Part shown: piece after piece, positions 44,656 through 53,016 of the stretch
How the letters are laid out: each line of letters starts with the position of its first letter
How positions within the stretch are numbered: the first letter of the stretch is position 1
NCBI RefSeq assembly: GCF_001039005.1
Contig: NZ_LDWR01000042.1
Location: 1 to 64,000 of the forward strand
DNA length: 64,000 nt
Direction of reading: 5' to 3'
Source of the DNA: Burkholderia cepacia
Lineage (GTDB): Bacteria; Pseudomonadota; Gammaproteobacteria; Burkholderiales; Burkholderiaceae
Program-made: the position numbers and the translations under genes
Notes under the pieces: generated by a model
Seen by the model: the letters and a program-made list of their open reading frames with translations, nothing else
Databases searched by the model: none
What the model was told of the DNA's origin: nothing

Positions 44656-45609
44656 TCAGGTCCGCAGTCTCGGGTTCGACACGATCGAGCACAGGTCGGC
44701 GAACAGCACGAGCGTCAGATAGGCCACGCAGAAGATCAGCGTGCACGCCTGCACGAGCGGAAAATCGCGGTTGCCGACCGCATCGACCATCAGGCTGGCG
44801 AGGCCCGGATAGTTGAAGATCGTCTCGACGACGATCACGCCGCCGAGCAGATACGACAGGCTCAGTGCGATCGCATTGGCGATCGGCCCGATCGCGTTCG
44901 GCAGCGCATGGCGCAGCACGACGCGCGCGGGGCTCGCGCCCTTGAGCACGGCCATCTCGACATACGATGCGCTCAGTTGCTCGATGACCGCGGCGCGCGT
45001 CATCCGTGCCATCTGCGCGATCACGACCGCGCACAGCGTCAGCACCGGCATCGCATACGCGCGTAGGAAATCGTGGACACTTTCGATCGGGCCGCTGTAC
45101 GACAGCGCGGAAAGCCAGTGCAGCTTCACCGCCAGCACGAGCACGGCGACCGTCGCGATCAGGAACTCCGGCGTCGCGACGAGCGACAGCGTGCCGAGGC
45201 TGATCACGCGGTCGATCGCCGACTCGCGCTTGACCGCCGCGAGAATGCCGAGCACCAGCGCGATCGGCACCGATACGCAGGTCGTGATCGCCGCGAGCGT
45301 GAGCGACTTCGGCAAGCGCCCGCCGATCATGTCGGACACCGGCATGTCGCTCGACAGGGAACGGCCGAAATCGCCGTGCAGCAGGCCCGCGAGCCAGTGC
45401 GCGTAGCGCACGTGGGCCGGCATGTCGAGGCCGAACTGCTGGCGCAGCGCGGCCACCGTTTCCGGCGTCGCGGACTGGCCGAGCGCGGCCTGTGCGGCAT
45501 CGCCCGGCAGCAGGTTCGTGATCGCGAAAATGATCACGGACACGAGCAGCAGCGTCAGCGCGGTGACCGCGATGCGGCGGCCGATCAATCCGAGCAGAAT
45601 GCGGTTCAT
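44656..45609 (-). CDS. Peptide/opine-type ABC transporter permease (DppB-like)
   Basis: A 317-residue permease. The N-terminal helix (RRIAVTALTLLLVSVIIFAI), the LLPGD motif and the EAA-like loop (SYVEMAVLKGASPARVVLRH) are typical of DppB/GsiC. It lies between the SBP gene (79 bp upstream on the minus strand) and the DppC-like gene. Confidence 0.92.
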   Translation of the reverse strand: MNRILLGLIGRRIAVTALTLLLVSVIIFAITNLLPGDAAQAALGQSATPETVAALRQQFGLDMPAHVRYAHWLAGLLHGDFGRSLSSDMPVSDMIGGRLPKSLTLAAITTCVSVPIALVLGILAAVKRESAIDRVISLGTLSLVATPEFLIATVAVLVLAVKLHWLSALSYSGPIESVHDFLRAYAMPVLTLCAVVIAQMARMTRAAVIEQLSASYVEMAVLKGASPARVVLRHALPNAIGPIANAIALSLSYLLGGVIVVETIFNYPGLASLMVDAVGNRDFPLVQACTLIFCVAYLTLVLFADLCSIVSNPRLRT

Positions 45610-45688
45610 TGCACGGCACTCCGGGAAAGTGTGGCCGTTGCCGGCGCGGGCATCCGCACCGGCAACGCGACCGTGGCGGGCAGCGGCG

Positions 45689-47275
45689 TCAAGCGTTCCA
45701 CCACACGTGCTCGGCGAACATGAAGCCCATCATCCCGCCGGTCGGGATCGAGCCGAGGCCGCCGAGCCGCTTGTCGTAGCCGTCGAGAAAACTGATGAAG
45801 GCCGGAATGCCGATCCTGCCCTGCTGCGCGACGATCACCTGCATCTCGCCATACATCTGCTTGCGCTTCGCATCGTCGGTCTCGGAACGCGCGGCGAGCA
45901 GCAACTGATCGAACTTCGCGTTCTTCCAGCCCGACTCGTTCCACGGCGCATCCGACTTGAAGAATTGCGTGAACAGCACGTCGGCGCTCGAGCGCGGATT
46001 GATGTTGCCGAAGCCGAGCGGATGCTTCATCCAGTGGTTCGACCAGTAGCCGTCGGCCGACACGCGGTTCACCTGGAGGTTCAGTCCGATCTTCTGACCG
46101 GCCTGCTGCAGCAGCACGGCCATCTCGATCGAGCCGTTCGCGTCTGACGTCGCGTAGATCGGCGGCAGCGCGGCGCCCAGCGCACCGGCCTTCTGCAACA
46201 GGAATTTCGCCTTGTCCGGATCGTGCGGTCGTTGCGGCAGCGACGCGTTGAAGTAACGATGGCCCGGCGGAATCGGCTGGTCGTTGCCGATCACCGCGTA
46301 ACCACGGAACACCGCCGAGCGGATCTGCTCGCGGTCGAACAGGTACTTGATGCCTTCGACGAAATCCGGGTTGGCGGTCAGCGGGCTTTCGCTGCGCATG
46401 ATGAGGTCGGTATACAGGCCCGACTTGGTTTCCTTGAGCGCATAACCGGGCGTCGACGCGACACGCTGCGTCGAGCGCGGGTCGACCGCATTCACGAGAT
46501 GCACGTCGCCCGACAGCAGCGCGTTCAGGCGCGCGGCGCTGTCGCTGATGCCGATCAGCTCGATCTCGTCGAGATACGGCATCCCCGGCTTGAAATAGCT
46601 GTCGTTGCGCACGCCGACCGTCGTCACGCCCGGCTTGAACGTCTTCAGCTTGTACGGGCCGCAGCCGATGCCGGTCGTGAAGTCGGTCGTGCCGTCCTTG
46701 ACGATCACGAGCTGCGGCGTCGCGAGGATCACCGGCAGGTCCGCGTTCGCGCTGGCGAGCGTCAGCGTGACTTCGTCGGGGCCGGTCGCCTTCGCGTCGG
46801 TGAACTGGTCGGCGATCGTCTTGACCTTCGACGCCGTGGCCGCATTCTTGTGGCGCAGCAGCGAGAACACGACGTCGGCCGGACCGACCGTCTTGCCGTC
46901 GTGGAACGTGACGCCCTTGCGCAGCTTGATGACCCAGGTCTTCGCGTCGGACGTGCGCAGCGACTCGGCCAGGTTCATTTGCGGCGTCAGGCTGGCATCC
47001 AGCTGCGTGAGGCCGCTGTAGAACATGAAGAAGCGGATGTAGTCGGCGCCCGTCGAGCCCTTGGCCGGGTCGAGCGTATCGGCCGTCGAGCTGGATTCGT
47101 TCGCCACGCGGATCTTGCCGCCGCGCTTCGGCGCGGGCGCGGCGAACGCCGGGTGCGCGCCCATCAGCAGTCCGCCGGCGCCGGTGGCCATCATGCCGCC
47201 CGCCGCCATGATCCGCATCATGTCGCGGCGCGTGAAGCCGCGGTGATCTCCGCCGTTGTCGATATCGTCGCTCAT
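45689..47275 (-). CDS. Family 5 extracellular solute-binding protein, Tat-exported
   Basis: A 528-residue periplasmic binding protein of the peptide/opine type. The start at 47275 has AGGAG upstream and yields a twin-arginine signal (TRRDMMRIMAAGG) with a hydrophobic core and an AFA-AP cleavage region. The mature part shows LRKGVTFHDGKTVGPADVVFS-type SBP_bac_5 features (given here in parts: GVTFHDG and PADVVFS). It is the first gene of the transporter/oxidation block. Copy B of a shared cis-element lies about 107 bp upstream. Substrate inferred: a peptide, opine or amine conjugate. Confidence 0.91.
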   Translation of the reverse strand: MSDDIDNGGDHRGFTRRDMMRIMAAGGMMATGAGGLLMGAHPAFAAPAPKRGGKIRVANESSSTADTLDPAKGSTGADYIRFFMFYSGLTQLDASLTPQMNLAESLRTSDAKTWVIKLRKGVTFHDGKTVGPADVVFSLLRHKNAATASKVKTIADQFTDAKATGPDEVTLTLASANADLPVILATPQLVIVKDGTTDFTTGIGCGPYKLKTFKPGVTTVGVRNDSYFKPGMPYLDEIELIGISDSAARLNALLSGDVHLVNAVDPRSTQRVASTPGYALKETKSGLYTDLIMRSESPLTANPDFVEGIKYLFDREQIRSAVFRGYAVIGNDQPIPPGHRYFNASLPQRPHDPDKAKFLLQKAGALGAALPPIYATSDANGSIEMAVLLQQAGQKIGLNLQVNRVSADGYWSNHWMKHPLGFGNINPRSSADVLFTQFFKSDAPWNESGWKNAKFDQLLLAARSETDDAKRKQMYGEMQVIVAQQGRIGIPAFISFLDGYDKRLGGLGSIPTGGMMGFMFAEHVWWNA

Positions 47276-47758
47276 CCGAACTGCTCCTGACTGTGGAAAG
47301 TGGGTCCTGGGGTCCAGCGTGGTTCGAAATTCCCGCCGCGCCCGCCTGCTGGTGGCGAGCACGACGTCGTACGCATTGAATTCATTTAAGCACCGCCAAA
47401 ATGCGGGTTGTCGCGATTCGGGGCGCCTGCACGACACGATTCGACCGTTTTGGGCCGTCCGCGCAGCATGATCCGCTGCGCGTTCGCGTGGGCTGCCGCC
47501 GCTTCCCGATCGACTCGCGACACATGCGTGACACAGGGAATCGTAAAGCGGCGGCCGCCGCAGATTGCACCGACAAAATTGCCCGTTCGGCATCCGAAAC
47601 GCGTTCGGCGGCCTCAAACCGCATGTTGTGCGTCGATGGCGCACGCGGGCCGAAACGAGCGAAACGTCCTAGTCGCCGGCCCCGCGCGCATGCGACAGTG
47701 AGCCGCCCTCGCAGCCGCTGCGCGGGGGCGATTCCCCCACCCGCGAGGACACCCACGC
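47276..47758. other. Divergent regulatory region between SBP and cupin genes
   Basis: A 483-bp gap with no supported gene. It contains copy B of the shared element (47382-47413) on the SBP side. It also shares ordered blocks with the gap at 50646-51055: GCCTGCACGACACGAT at 47425-47440, GAATCGTA at 47538-47545, TGCGTCGAT at 47629-47637, and GCGAAACGTCCTA at 47659-47671, the last being about 90 bp before the cupin start. Confidence 0.55.
47382..47413 (-). promoter_or_regulatory. Shared cis-element, copy B (upstream of SBP gene)
   Basis: Read on the minus strand it starts CGACAACCCGCA and continues TTTTGGCGGTGCTTAAATGA. It is about 27/33 identical to copy A at 40109-40141. On the same strand, TCGTGCAGGC lies 11 nt further upstream (47425-47434). 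It partly has dyad form (ATTT..GC...GC..AAAT), as for a LysR- or AraC-type operator, but this is inference. Confidence 0.55.
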
Positions 47759-48103
47759 ATGAAAGTTCAGAAGATTGCCCGTTCCGTCGACACCGACTTG
47801 CCCGAAGACTGGGGCACGGCCGGATTGCCCGGCACCGAGCCCGCCCGCGTGTCGGGCCGTCAGGTGGTCATTCCGGGTAGCGAGGCGTTCGACACGGGCG
47901 TGTTCGAATGCACGCCGGGCACTTATCGGCGCGGCGTGAAGGAAGCGGAGGTGATGCATTTCCTCGCAGGCGCCGGCACGTTCGCGCCGGACGGCGAGGA
48001 AGCGATTGAGTTCGGCGCGGGCGACACGCTGTTCTTTGCCGCGAACACCGAAGGGCTGTGGGACGTGCGCGAAACGATGCGCAAGGTGTATGTGATTTTC
48101 TGA
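47759..48103 (+). CDS. Cupin-domain protein (EutQ/DUF861-like)
   Basis: A 114-residue single-domain cupin. The central stretch VMHFLAGAGTFAPDGEEAIEFGAGDTLFF (quoted in parts: VMHFLAG and EFGAGDTLFF) and the aromatic WDVRETMRKVYVIF end are typical of the DUF861/ureidoglycine-aminohydrolase-like group that includes EutQ C-termini. It is divergent from the SBP gene and may share its regulation. A 22-bp palindrome follows at 48104-48125. Confidence 0.82.
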   Translation: MKVQKIARSVDTDLPEDWGTAGLPGTEPARVSGRQVVIPGSEAFDTGVFECTPGTYRRGVKEAEVMHFLAGAGTFAPDGEEAIEFGAGDTLFFAANTEGLWDVRETMRKVYVIF

Positions 48104-48125
48104 CGCGTGCGCGGCCGCGCACGCG
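48104..48125. terminator. Perfect 22-bp palindrome after the cupin gene
   Basis: CGCGTGCGCGG and CCGCGCACGCG form a perfect 11+11 dyad with no loop, directly after the cupin stop (48101-48103), between convergent cupin and chemoreceptor genes. No T-tract follows, so termination is only a possibility; a protein-binding site is an alternative. Confidence 0.4.
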
Positions 48126-48280
48126 ACGCCTCGGCGAAATCGGTTGGTTCGGCACCGGGCGCCGCGTGATCGCGGCACGATTTTTATCGAAGACGGCGCT
48201 CAACGCATGGCGTACCGCGTGAACCTGCCGGGTTCATCGCCCATGCGCGCCGAACCCGGTTTCCCGCCCGGGCCGGCCGC

Positions 48281-49819
48281 TCAACCGGCCAGCCGGAACA
48301 CCGCGACCGCGGACCTCAAGCGTGCCGCCTGTTCATCCAGCGACGAAGCGGCAGCGGCAGCCTGCTCCACGAGCGCGGCGTTCTGCTGCGTGACCTCATC
48401 CATTTGCGTCACCGCCTTGCCGACCTGTTCGATGCCGGTACTTTGCTCGGCGGAGGCCGTGGATATCTCGCCCATGATGTCGGCGACGCGGTCGATCGAC
48501 CGGACGATTTCCGTCATGCGCGCGCCCGCCGCCTCGACGAGCCGGCTGCCGCTGCCGACCTTCTCGGCCGACACCTCGATCAGCCCCTTGATGTCCTTCG
48601 CCGCCGCGGCGCTGCGCTGGGCCAGCGAGCGGACCTCCGCGGCCACGACGGCGAACCCGCGCCCTTCCTCGCCGGCGCGCGCCGCTTCGACGGCTGCGTT
48701 GAGCGCAAGAATGTTGGTCTGGAACGCGATGCTTTCGATCACGGCGGTAATGTCGGCGATCCGCACCGACTCGTCCGAAATCTGCCGCATCGTTTCGACG
48801 ACTTCCTGCACGGCGGCACCGCCGAGTTGGGTCGCCTCCTTGGCCGTGGTGACGAGCACATTGGCCTGACGCGCATGCTCGGCGTTCTGTCTGACCGTCG
48901 ACGTGATCTGTTCCATGCTCGCGGCGGTTTCCTGCAGCGACGCGGCCTGTTGCTCCGTGCGCTGCGACAGGTCCAGATTGCCTTGCGCGATCTCGCCGGT
49001 GCCGACGGCGATCGAGTGGGTCGTGGTCTGGATTTCGGCGATCGTCTCGGTCAGCCGCGCCTTCATTTCGCCGAGCGCTGCAAGCAGGCTGCCCGGCGCG
49101 GCCTTTGCCGCATCGAACTCGACGTCCAGTTCGCCGGCGGCGATGCGCGCCGCGATGTGCGCCGCGTGCGCCGGCTCGCCGCCCAGCGTGCGCCTGACGC
49201 TGCGCAGCACGCCCCATGCGATGGCCGCCAGCGTCGCGGCGATCACGAGCGCGATCGCGCCCAGCACCATCGCGAGCCGGGTGAACGCCGCGTTGATATC
49301 GTCGTAAAAGAATCCCGTGCCGATCCACCAGTCCCAGTCCGGAATGGCGACCACGCCCTGGAGTTTCGGCTCCGGCTCCGCGTCGGGGCTGCGCTTGACC
49401 AGCACGTCGACGAGCGCGAAATGCGCCTGCGCCATGCCGGCGCGGTAAGCCTCGCTATCGGTCAGGCCACCGGTCGTGCGGTTGCCCTTGGCCCGGGTGC
49501 CGATGAACTTCGCGTTCGGATGAACCAGGTTGACGCCGTCGGCCGTCGTGACCCAGTAGTAGCTCTTCGTATCCGCGTTGAGCGCCGACAGCGCGGCCTT
49601 TGCCTGCTGCTGCGCCTGATCCGCCGTGAGCGTGCCGTTCGCCTGCAACGCACGGTACGAATTGACCAGGTGTTCGGCCTTCGTCAACAGAATGACGATC
49701 TCTTCGCGGCGGCTGTCGATCAGCGCGCCACGCAGCGTGTGCAGCGACATGGCGGCAAGCAATGCGACACCGAGCAGCGCGGCGGCGACGAGCATCAGCA
49801 GTTTCGTGGACAACTTCAT
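48281..49819 (-). CDS. Methyl-accepting chemotaxis protein with sCache_2-like sensor
   Basis: A 512-residue chemoreceptor. TM1 lies near residues 6-28, then a periplasmic sCache_2-like domain (about 30-180, with YYWVTTADGVNLVHP and GTGFFYDDINAAF), TM2 (about 183-206), a HAMP domain, and a long cytoplasmic signalling domain. The conserved hairpin tip is present (EEGRGFAVVAAEVRSLAQRS). There is no C-terminal NWETF-type pentapeptide. A FliA-type promoter lies just upstream (49854-49880), tying it to motility. Its neighbours suggest that it might sense an amine or acid that they metabolise. Confidence 0.93.
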   Translation of the reverse strand: MKLSTKLLMLVAAALLGVALLAAMSLHTLRGALIDSRREEIVILLTKAEHLVNSYRALQANGTLTADQAQQQAKAALSALNADTKSYYWVTTADGVNLVHPNAKFIGTRAKGNRTTGGLTDSEAYRAGMAQAHFALVDVLVKRSPDAEPEPKLQGVVAIPDWDWWIGTGFFYDDINAAFTRLAMVLGAIALVIAATLAAIAWGVLRSVRRTLGGEPAHAAHIAARIAAGELDVEFDAAKAAPGSLLAALGEMKARLTETIAEIQTTTHSIAVGTGEIAQGNLDLSQRTEQQAASLQETAASMEQITSTVRQNAEHARQANVLVTTAKEATQLGGAAVQEVVETMRQISDESVRIADITAVIESIAFQTNILALNAAVEAARAGEEGRGFAVVAAEVRSLAQRSAAAAKDIKGLIEVSAEKVGSGSRLVEAAGARMTEIVRSIDRVADIMGEISTASAEQSTGIEQVGKAVTQMDEVTQQNAALVEQAAAAASSLDEQAARLRSAVAVFRLAG

Positions 49820-49853
49820 GCGGGAGCCTCGATATATTAACCATTCGGTACAT

Positions 49854-49880
49854 ATATCGGCGCTGGCGGCGCCAGCTTGA
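49854..49880 (-). promoter_or_regulatory. FliA (sigma-28) type promoter of the chemoreceptor gene
   Basis: On the minus strand TCAA (49877-49880) is followed by a 15-bp spacer and GCCGATAT (49854-49861). This closely matches the sigma-28 consensus TAAA-N15-GCCGATAA with the right spacing, and it sits 35 bp upstream of the ATG at 49819. Chemoreceptor genes are typical FliA targets. Confidence 0.65.
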
Positions 49881-49976
49881 ACGGCACCGCATCGGTAATT
49901 ACCCTCGATCCGTGCGCTGATCGCACGCGCGCGGCGGCGCGCCGCACGACAGGTGCGCGCGCAGCCGGCGCGCTGC

Positions 49977-50645
49977 TTACAGGCCGAGTTGCGTCGCGAG
50001 ATCGCCGATGTCGGACACTTCCGTGTAGTTGTAGAACGGCGTGCCCGGCTCGTGGCCGCGATTGACGAACGCCTTGTGCTTGATCCCGAGATCCTCGGCC
50101 GTCATCAGGTCGTAGCGCAGGCTCGACGACACGTGCAGCACGTCCTGCGGTTCGCAGCCGAGCTTGCCGAACATGTACTCGAACCCCTGCATGCGCGGCT
50201 TGTACGACTGCGCCTGCTGCGCGGTGAACACCGCGTGGAACGGCGCGCCGAGCTTGTCGACGTTGCTCATGATCTGGTCGTCCGACGCGTTCGACAGGAT
50301 CACCAGCTTGTACTTCTTCGCGAGCCGCGACAGGCCGGCCGGCACATCCGGATGCGGGCCCCAGGTCGGGACCGCGAGATAGAAGCGTTCGGCTTCGGCT
50401 TCGTCGAACTTCACGTCGAGCTTGCTGCAGGTACGCCGGATCGCATTGACGACGACGTCGCGGTACGGCTTCCACGCGCCGAGCACCTCGTCGAGGCGAT
50501 AGCCGGCGAACACGCGCACGAACTCCTCGAGCGCGGCCGGCGACAGGCGGTCGGCGTAAATCTCGCGCGCCATGTCGCCCATCCGGAAGCGGGTCAGCGT
50601 GCCATAGCAGTCGAACGTGATGAATTTCGGTTCAAATTGGATCAT
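49977..50645 (-). CDS. Type II haloacid dehalogenase (HAD superfamily)
   Basis: A 222-residue HAD hydrolase. The nucleophile is Asp12 in FITFDCYGTL; motif II is LSNASDD, the motif III Lys is in SYKPRMQGF, and motif IV lies in the region RYDLMTAEDLG. Length and motif spacing fit L-2-haloacid dehalogenases, though phosphatase activity cannot be excluded. The start at 50645 is followed directly by a typical IQFEPKFITFD. It is divergent from the acetyltransferase gene, with an intergenic region related to that at 47276-47758. Confidence 0.86.
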   Translation of the reverse strand: MIQFEPKFITFDCYGTLTRFRMGDMAREIYADRLSPAALEEFVRVFAGYRLDEVLGAWKPYRDVVVNAIRRTCSKLDVKFDEAEAERFYLAVPTWGPHPDVPAGLSRLAKKYKLVILSNASDDQIMSNVDKLGAPFHAVFTAQQAQSYKPRMQGFEYMFGKLGCEPQDVLHVSSSLRYDLMTAEDLGIKHKAFVNRGHEPGTPFYNYTEVSDIGDLATQLGL

Positions 50646-51055
50646 GGTGACGTCCTGTCGGTGTGAAGCCCCGGCAGGGCCGGGGACGGGCTGGGTTGAA
50701 TGCAATTGAATCAGGGCAATAAATCCTTCGGGCATCGTTCGGCGCCGCGCGAAACGCACGATCGCCGCGTCTTGCCGGGCCTGCACGGCACGATCTGCGG
50801 CGCGTTCCCGGCGGGCGGCGGGTGCCAAACGTGCTGCGCTGCCTGCTTGAATCGTACTGGCGATCGCGCAGCAGAAGCTGCCGGAATGACCGCCCGCGCC
50901 GGCACGGAGCACGCGTTGCGTCGCGCCGTTCGAACCGGTTTGCGTCGATTTCGCGCGACCGGCCGCGATCGCCGAAAAACAGGCGAATCGTCCTATCCGC
51001 ACCGTGGCGCCGCTGGCAGAGTGGATGCGTCATTCCTACCGATCCGGAGTCCGGC
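50646..51055. other. Divergent regulatory region between haloacid dehalogenase and GNAT genes
   Basis: A 410-bp gap with no supported gene. It shares ordered blocks with 47276-47758: GCCTGCACGGCACGAT (50779-50794, 15 of 16 identical), GAATCGTA (50849-50856), TGCGTCGAT (50941-50949) and GCGAATCGTCCTA (50983-50995, 12 of 13 identical). GCGCAGCAGAAGCTGCCG at 50866-50883 recurs at 52880-52897 with 16 of 18 matches. Confidence 0.55.
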
Positions 51056-51916
51056 GTGGCCGACCTCAACCTTTCCCGCCCGCTTACCTATCGTCCGTTC
51101 GCCGAAAGCGACCTTCCCGCCGCGCATCGGCTGTCGGAAGCATTCAACTGGCCGCATCGGGTCGACGACTGGCGTTTCGTGCTGCAACTCGGCGGCGGCT
51201 TCGTCGCCGAAGACGAGACAGGCGTCGTCGGCACCGCGCTCGGCTGGCGCTTCGGCGAATCGCACGCGTCGCTCGGCATGGTCATCGTGTCGCCCGAACA
51301 CCAGGGCCGCGGCATCGGCCGCGAACTCCTCGCGCGGATCGTCGACAGCTTCGGCACGCGGGCCGTCTTCCTGCATGCGACGCCGGCGGGCGAACCGTTG
51401 TATGTGAAATTCGGCTTCGACGTGATCGACACGATCGATCAGCACCAGGGCGCCGCGTTCCAGCCGCCGCTGATCTCGCTGCCGCCCGGCGAACGACTGC
51501 GGCCGATCGGCGCGAACGACGGCCCGCGACTCGCCGCGCTCGCGTCGCGGGCGGCCGGTTATCCGCGAGACGGCGTGATCGACGCACTGCTCGGCATCGC
51601 CAACGGCATCGCGATCGATCGCGACGGCGAGTTGCTCGGCTTCGCACTGTTCCGCCGGTTCGGCCGCGGCCACGCGATCGGACCGGTCATCGCGCCGGAC
51701 ACGCTTCGCGCGCAGGCGCTCATCAGCCACTGGCTCGCGCTGCACGAGGGCATGTTCGTGCGGCTCGACGTGCCGGGCGACAGCGGCCTGTCCGACTGGT
51801 TGCAGGGGCTCGGGTTGCCGCGGGTCGACACGGTCGTCGCGATGGTGCGCGGTGCTGCGCCCGCGCGCGATCCGGCGCTGCGCGCGTTCGCGATCGTCAA
51901 CCAGGCGCTCGGCTGA
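51056..51916 (+). CDS. GNAT-family N-acetyltransferase
   Basis: A 286-residue GNAT protein. The acetyl-CoA loop is in VIVSPEHQGRGIGRELLARI (about residues 78-97). A second, shorter GNAT-like half follows, as in the two-domain family that includes an acetyltransf_18-like C-terminus. The GTG at 51056 has GGAG 7 nt upstream. It is the first of a plus-strand run with the hydroxyacid dehydrogenase. The substrate is unknown; an amine or amino acid is plausible from context. Confidence 0.82.
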   Translation: MADLNLSRPLTYRPFAESDLPAAHRLSEAFNWPHRVDDWRFVLQLGGGFVAEDETGVVGTALGWRFGESHASLGMVIVSPEHQGRGIGRELLARIVDSFGTRAVFLHATPAGEPLYVKFGFDVIDTIDQHQGAAFQPPLISLPPGERLRPIGANDGPRLAALASRAAGYPRDGVIDALLGIANGIAIDRDGELLGFALFRRFGRGHAIGPVIAPDTLRAQALISHWLALHEGMFVRLDVPGDSGLSDWLQGLGLPRVDTVVAMVRGAAPARDPALRAFAIVNQALG

Positions 51917-51928
51917 GTGACGCATTCG

Positions 51929-52855
51929 ATGAGCTTCGTCTACAAGGCCGATCCGGTGCGCGGCGCGCAATGGGCACGCCGTTTCGCCGAGCTGGCCCCC
52001 GATCTCGCATTCCGGATATGGCCCGACATCGGCGATCCGGACGCGGTCCGCTACCTCGCCGCGTGGCAACCGCCCGACGATCCGGTCGCGCTGCTGCCGA
52101 ATCTCGAGATCGTGTTCTCCGTCGGCGCCGGCATCGACCAGTTCGACCTGTCGCGCGTGCCGGCGCACATCCCGGTCGTGCGGATGATCGAACCCGGCAT
52201 CGTCGACGGCATGGTCGAGTATGTGACGCAGGCCGTCCTGACGATCCACCGCGACCTGTTCGACTATGCGGCGCAGCAACGTGCCGGGGTGTGGCGCGAG
52301 CGGCCGGTGCGCGCGGCCGCATCGCGGCGTATCGGCGTGCTCGGGCTCGGCACGCTGGGGCAGGCCGTGCTCGACATGCTGCGGCGCTTCGGCTTCCCGT
52401 GCGCCGGCTGGAGCCGCACGCCGCGCACGCTCGACGGCGTCGAGTGCCATGCGGGCGATGCGGCGCTGGACGCGTTTCTCGCCCGCACCGACATCCTGAT
52501 CTGCCTGCTGCCGCTGACGGACGGCACGCGCGGGCTGCTCGGCGCGCGCGTGTTCGACGCGCTGCCGGCCGGCGCGTCGCTCGTGCAGGTCGGTCGCGGC
52601 CCGCAGCTCGACGCGGCCGCGCTGCTTGCGGCGCTCGACAGCGGCCGGCTCGACAGTGCGATCCTCGACGTCACGGACCCCGAACCGTTGCCGGCCGGTC
52701 ATCCGTTCTGGACGCATCCGCGCGTGCGGATCACGCCGCACATCGCGAGCGCGACGCGGCCCGACACCGCGGTCGACGCCGTGCTCGCGAACCTCGCGCG
52801 GCATCGCGCGGGGCAGCCGATGATCGGCGTCGTCGATCGCACGCGCGGCTACTGA
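51929..52855 (+). CDS. D-2-hydroxyacid dehydrogenase (GhrA-like glyoxylate/hydroxypyruvate reductase)
   Basis: A 308-residue NAD(P)-dependent dehydrogenase. The Rossmann motif is GVLGLGTLGQAV; the catalytic Arg is in VQVGRGPQL, the acid in DVTDPEPLP and the His in TPHIASAT. The ATG at 51929 matches the usual N-terminus of GhrA-like enzymes; a GTG at 51917, right after the GNAT stop, would add four residues. It probably reduces a 2-keto acid formed by the neighbouring transaminase pathway. Confidence 0.87.
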   Translation: MSFVYKADPVRGAQWARRFAELAPDLAFRIWPDIGDPDAVRYLAAWQPPDDPVALLPNLEIVFSVGAGIDQFDLSRVPAHIPVVRMIEPGIVDGMVEYVTQAVLTIHRDLFDYAAQQRAGVWRERPVRAAASRRIGVLGLGTLGQAVLDMLRRFGFPCAGWSRTPRTLDGVECHAGDAALDAFLARTDILICLLPLTDGTRGLLGARVFDALPAGASLVQVGRGPQLDAAALLAALDSGRLDSAILDVTDPEPLPAGHPFWTHPRVRITPHIASATRPDTAVDAVLANLARHRAGQPMIGVVDRTRGY

Positions 52856-52879
52856 CCGTTCGCGCGTGCCGGCGCGCGG

Positions 52880-52941
52880 GCGCAGCAGAAAATGCCGAAG
52901 CGCGCCGTGCAAACGCCGCACCCGTACGTTTCACGCGGCAA
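52880..52941 (+). promoter_or_regulatory. Shared motifs upstream of the aminotransferase
   Basis: GCGCAGCAGAAAATGCCG (52880-52897) repeats 50866-50883 with two mismatches. CCGTGCAAAC (52905-52914) and CGGCAA (52936-52941), 21 nt apart, resemble the motif pairs at 40136-40184, 47408-47434 and 50762-50788, where the gaps are 33, 11 and 11 nt. The site is 75 bp upstream of the ATG at 53017. It is probably part of a common control region; the factor is unknown. Confidence 0.4.
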
Positions 52942-53016
52942 ATTGACGGCACGCGCGCATTGCTCGCTCGGTAGCATGACTCCATCGCTGACACCCGACG
53001 AGAGACCCGCCCTGCC

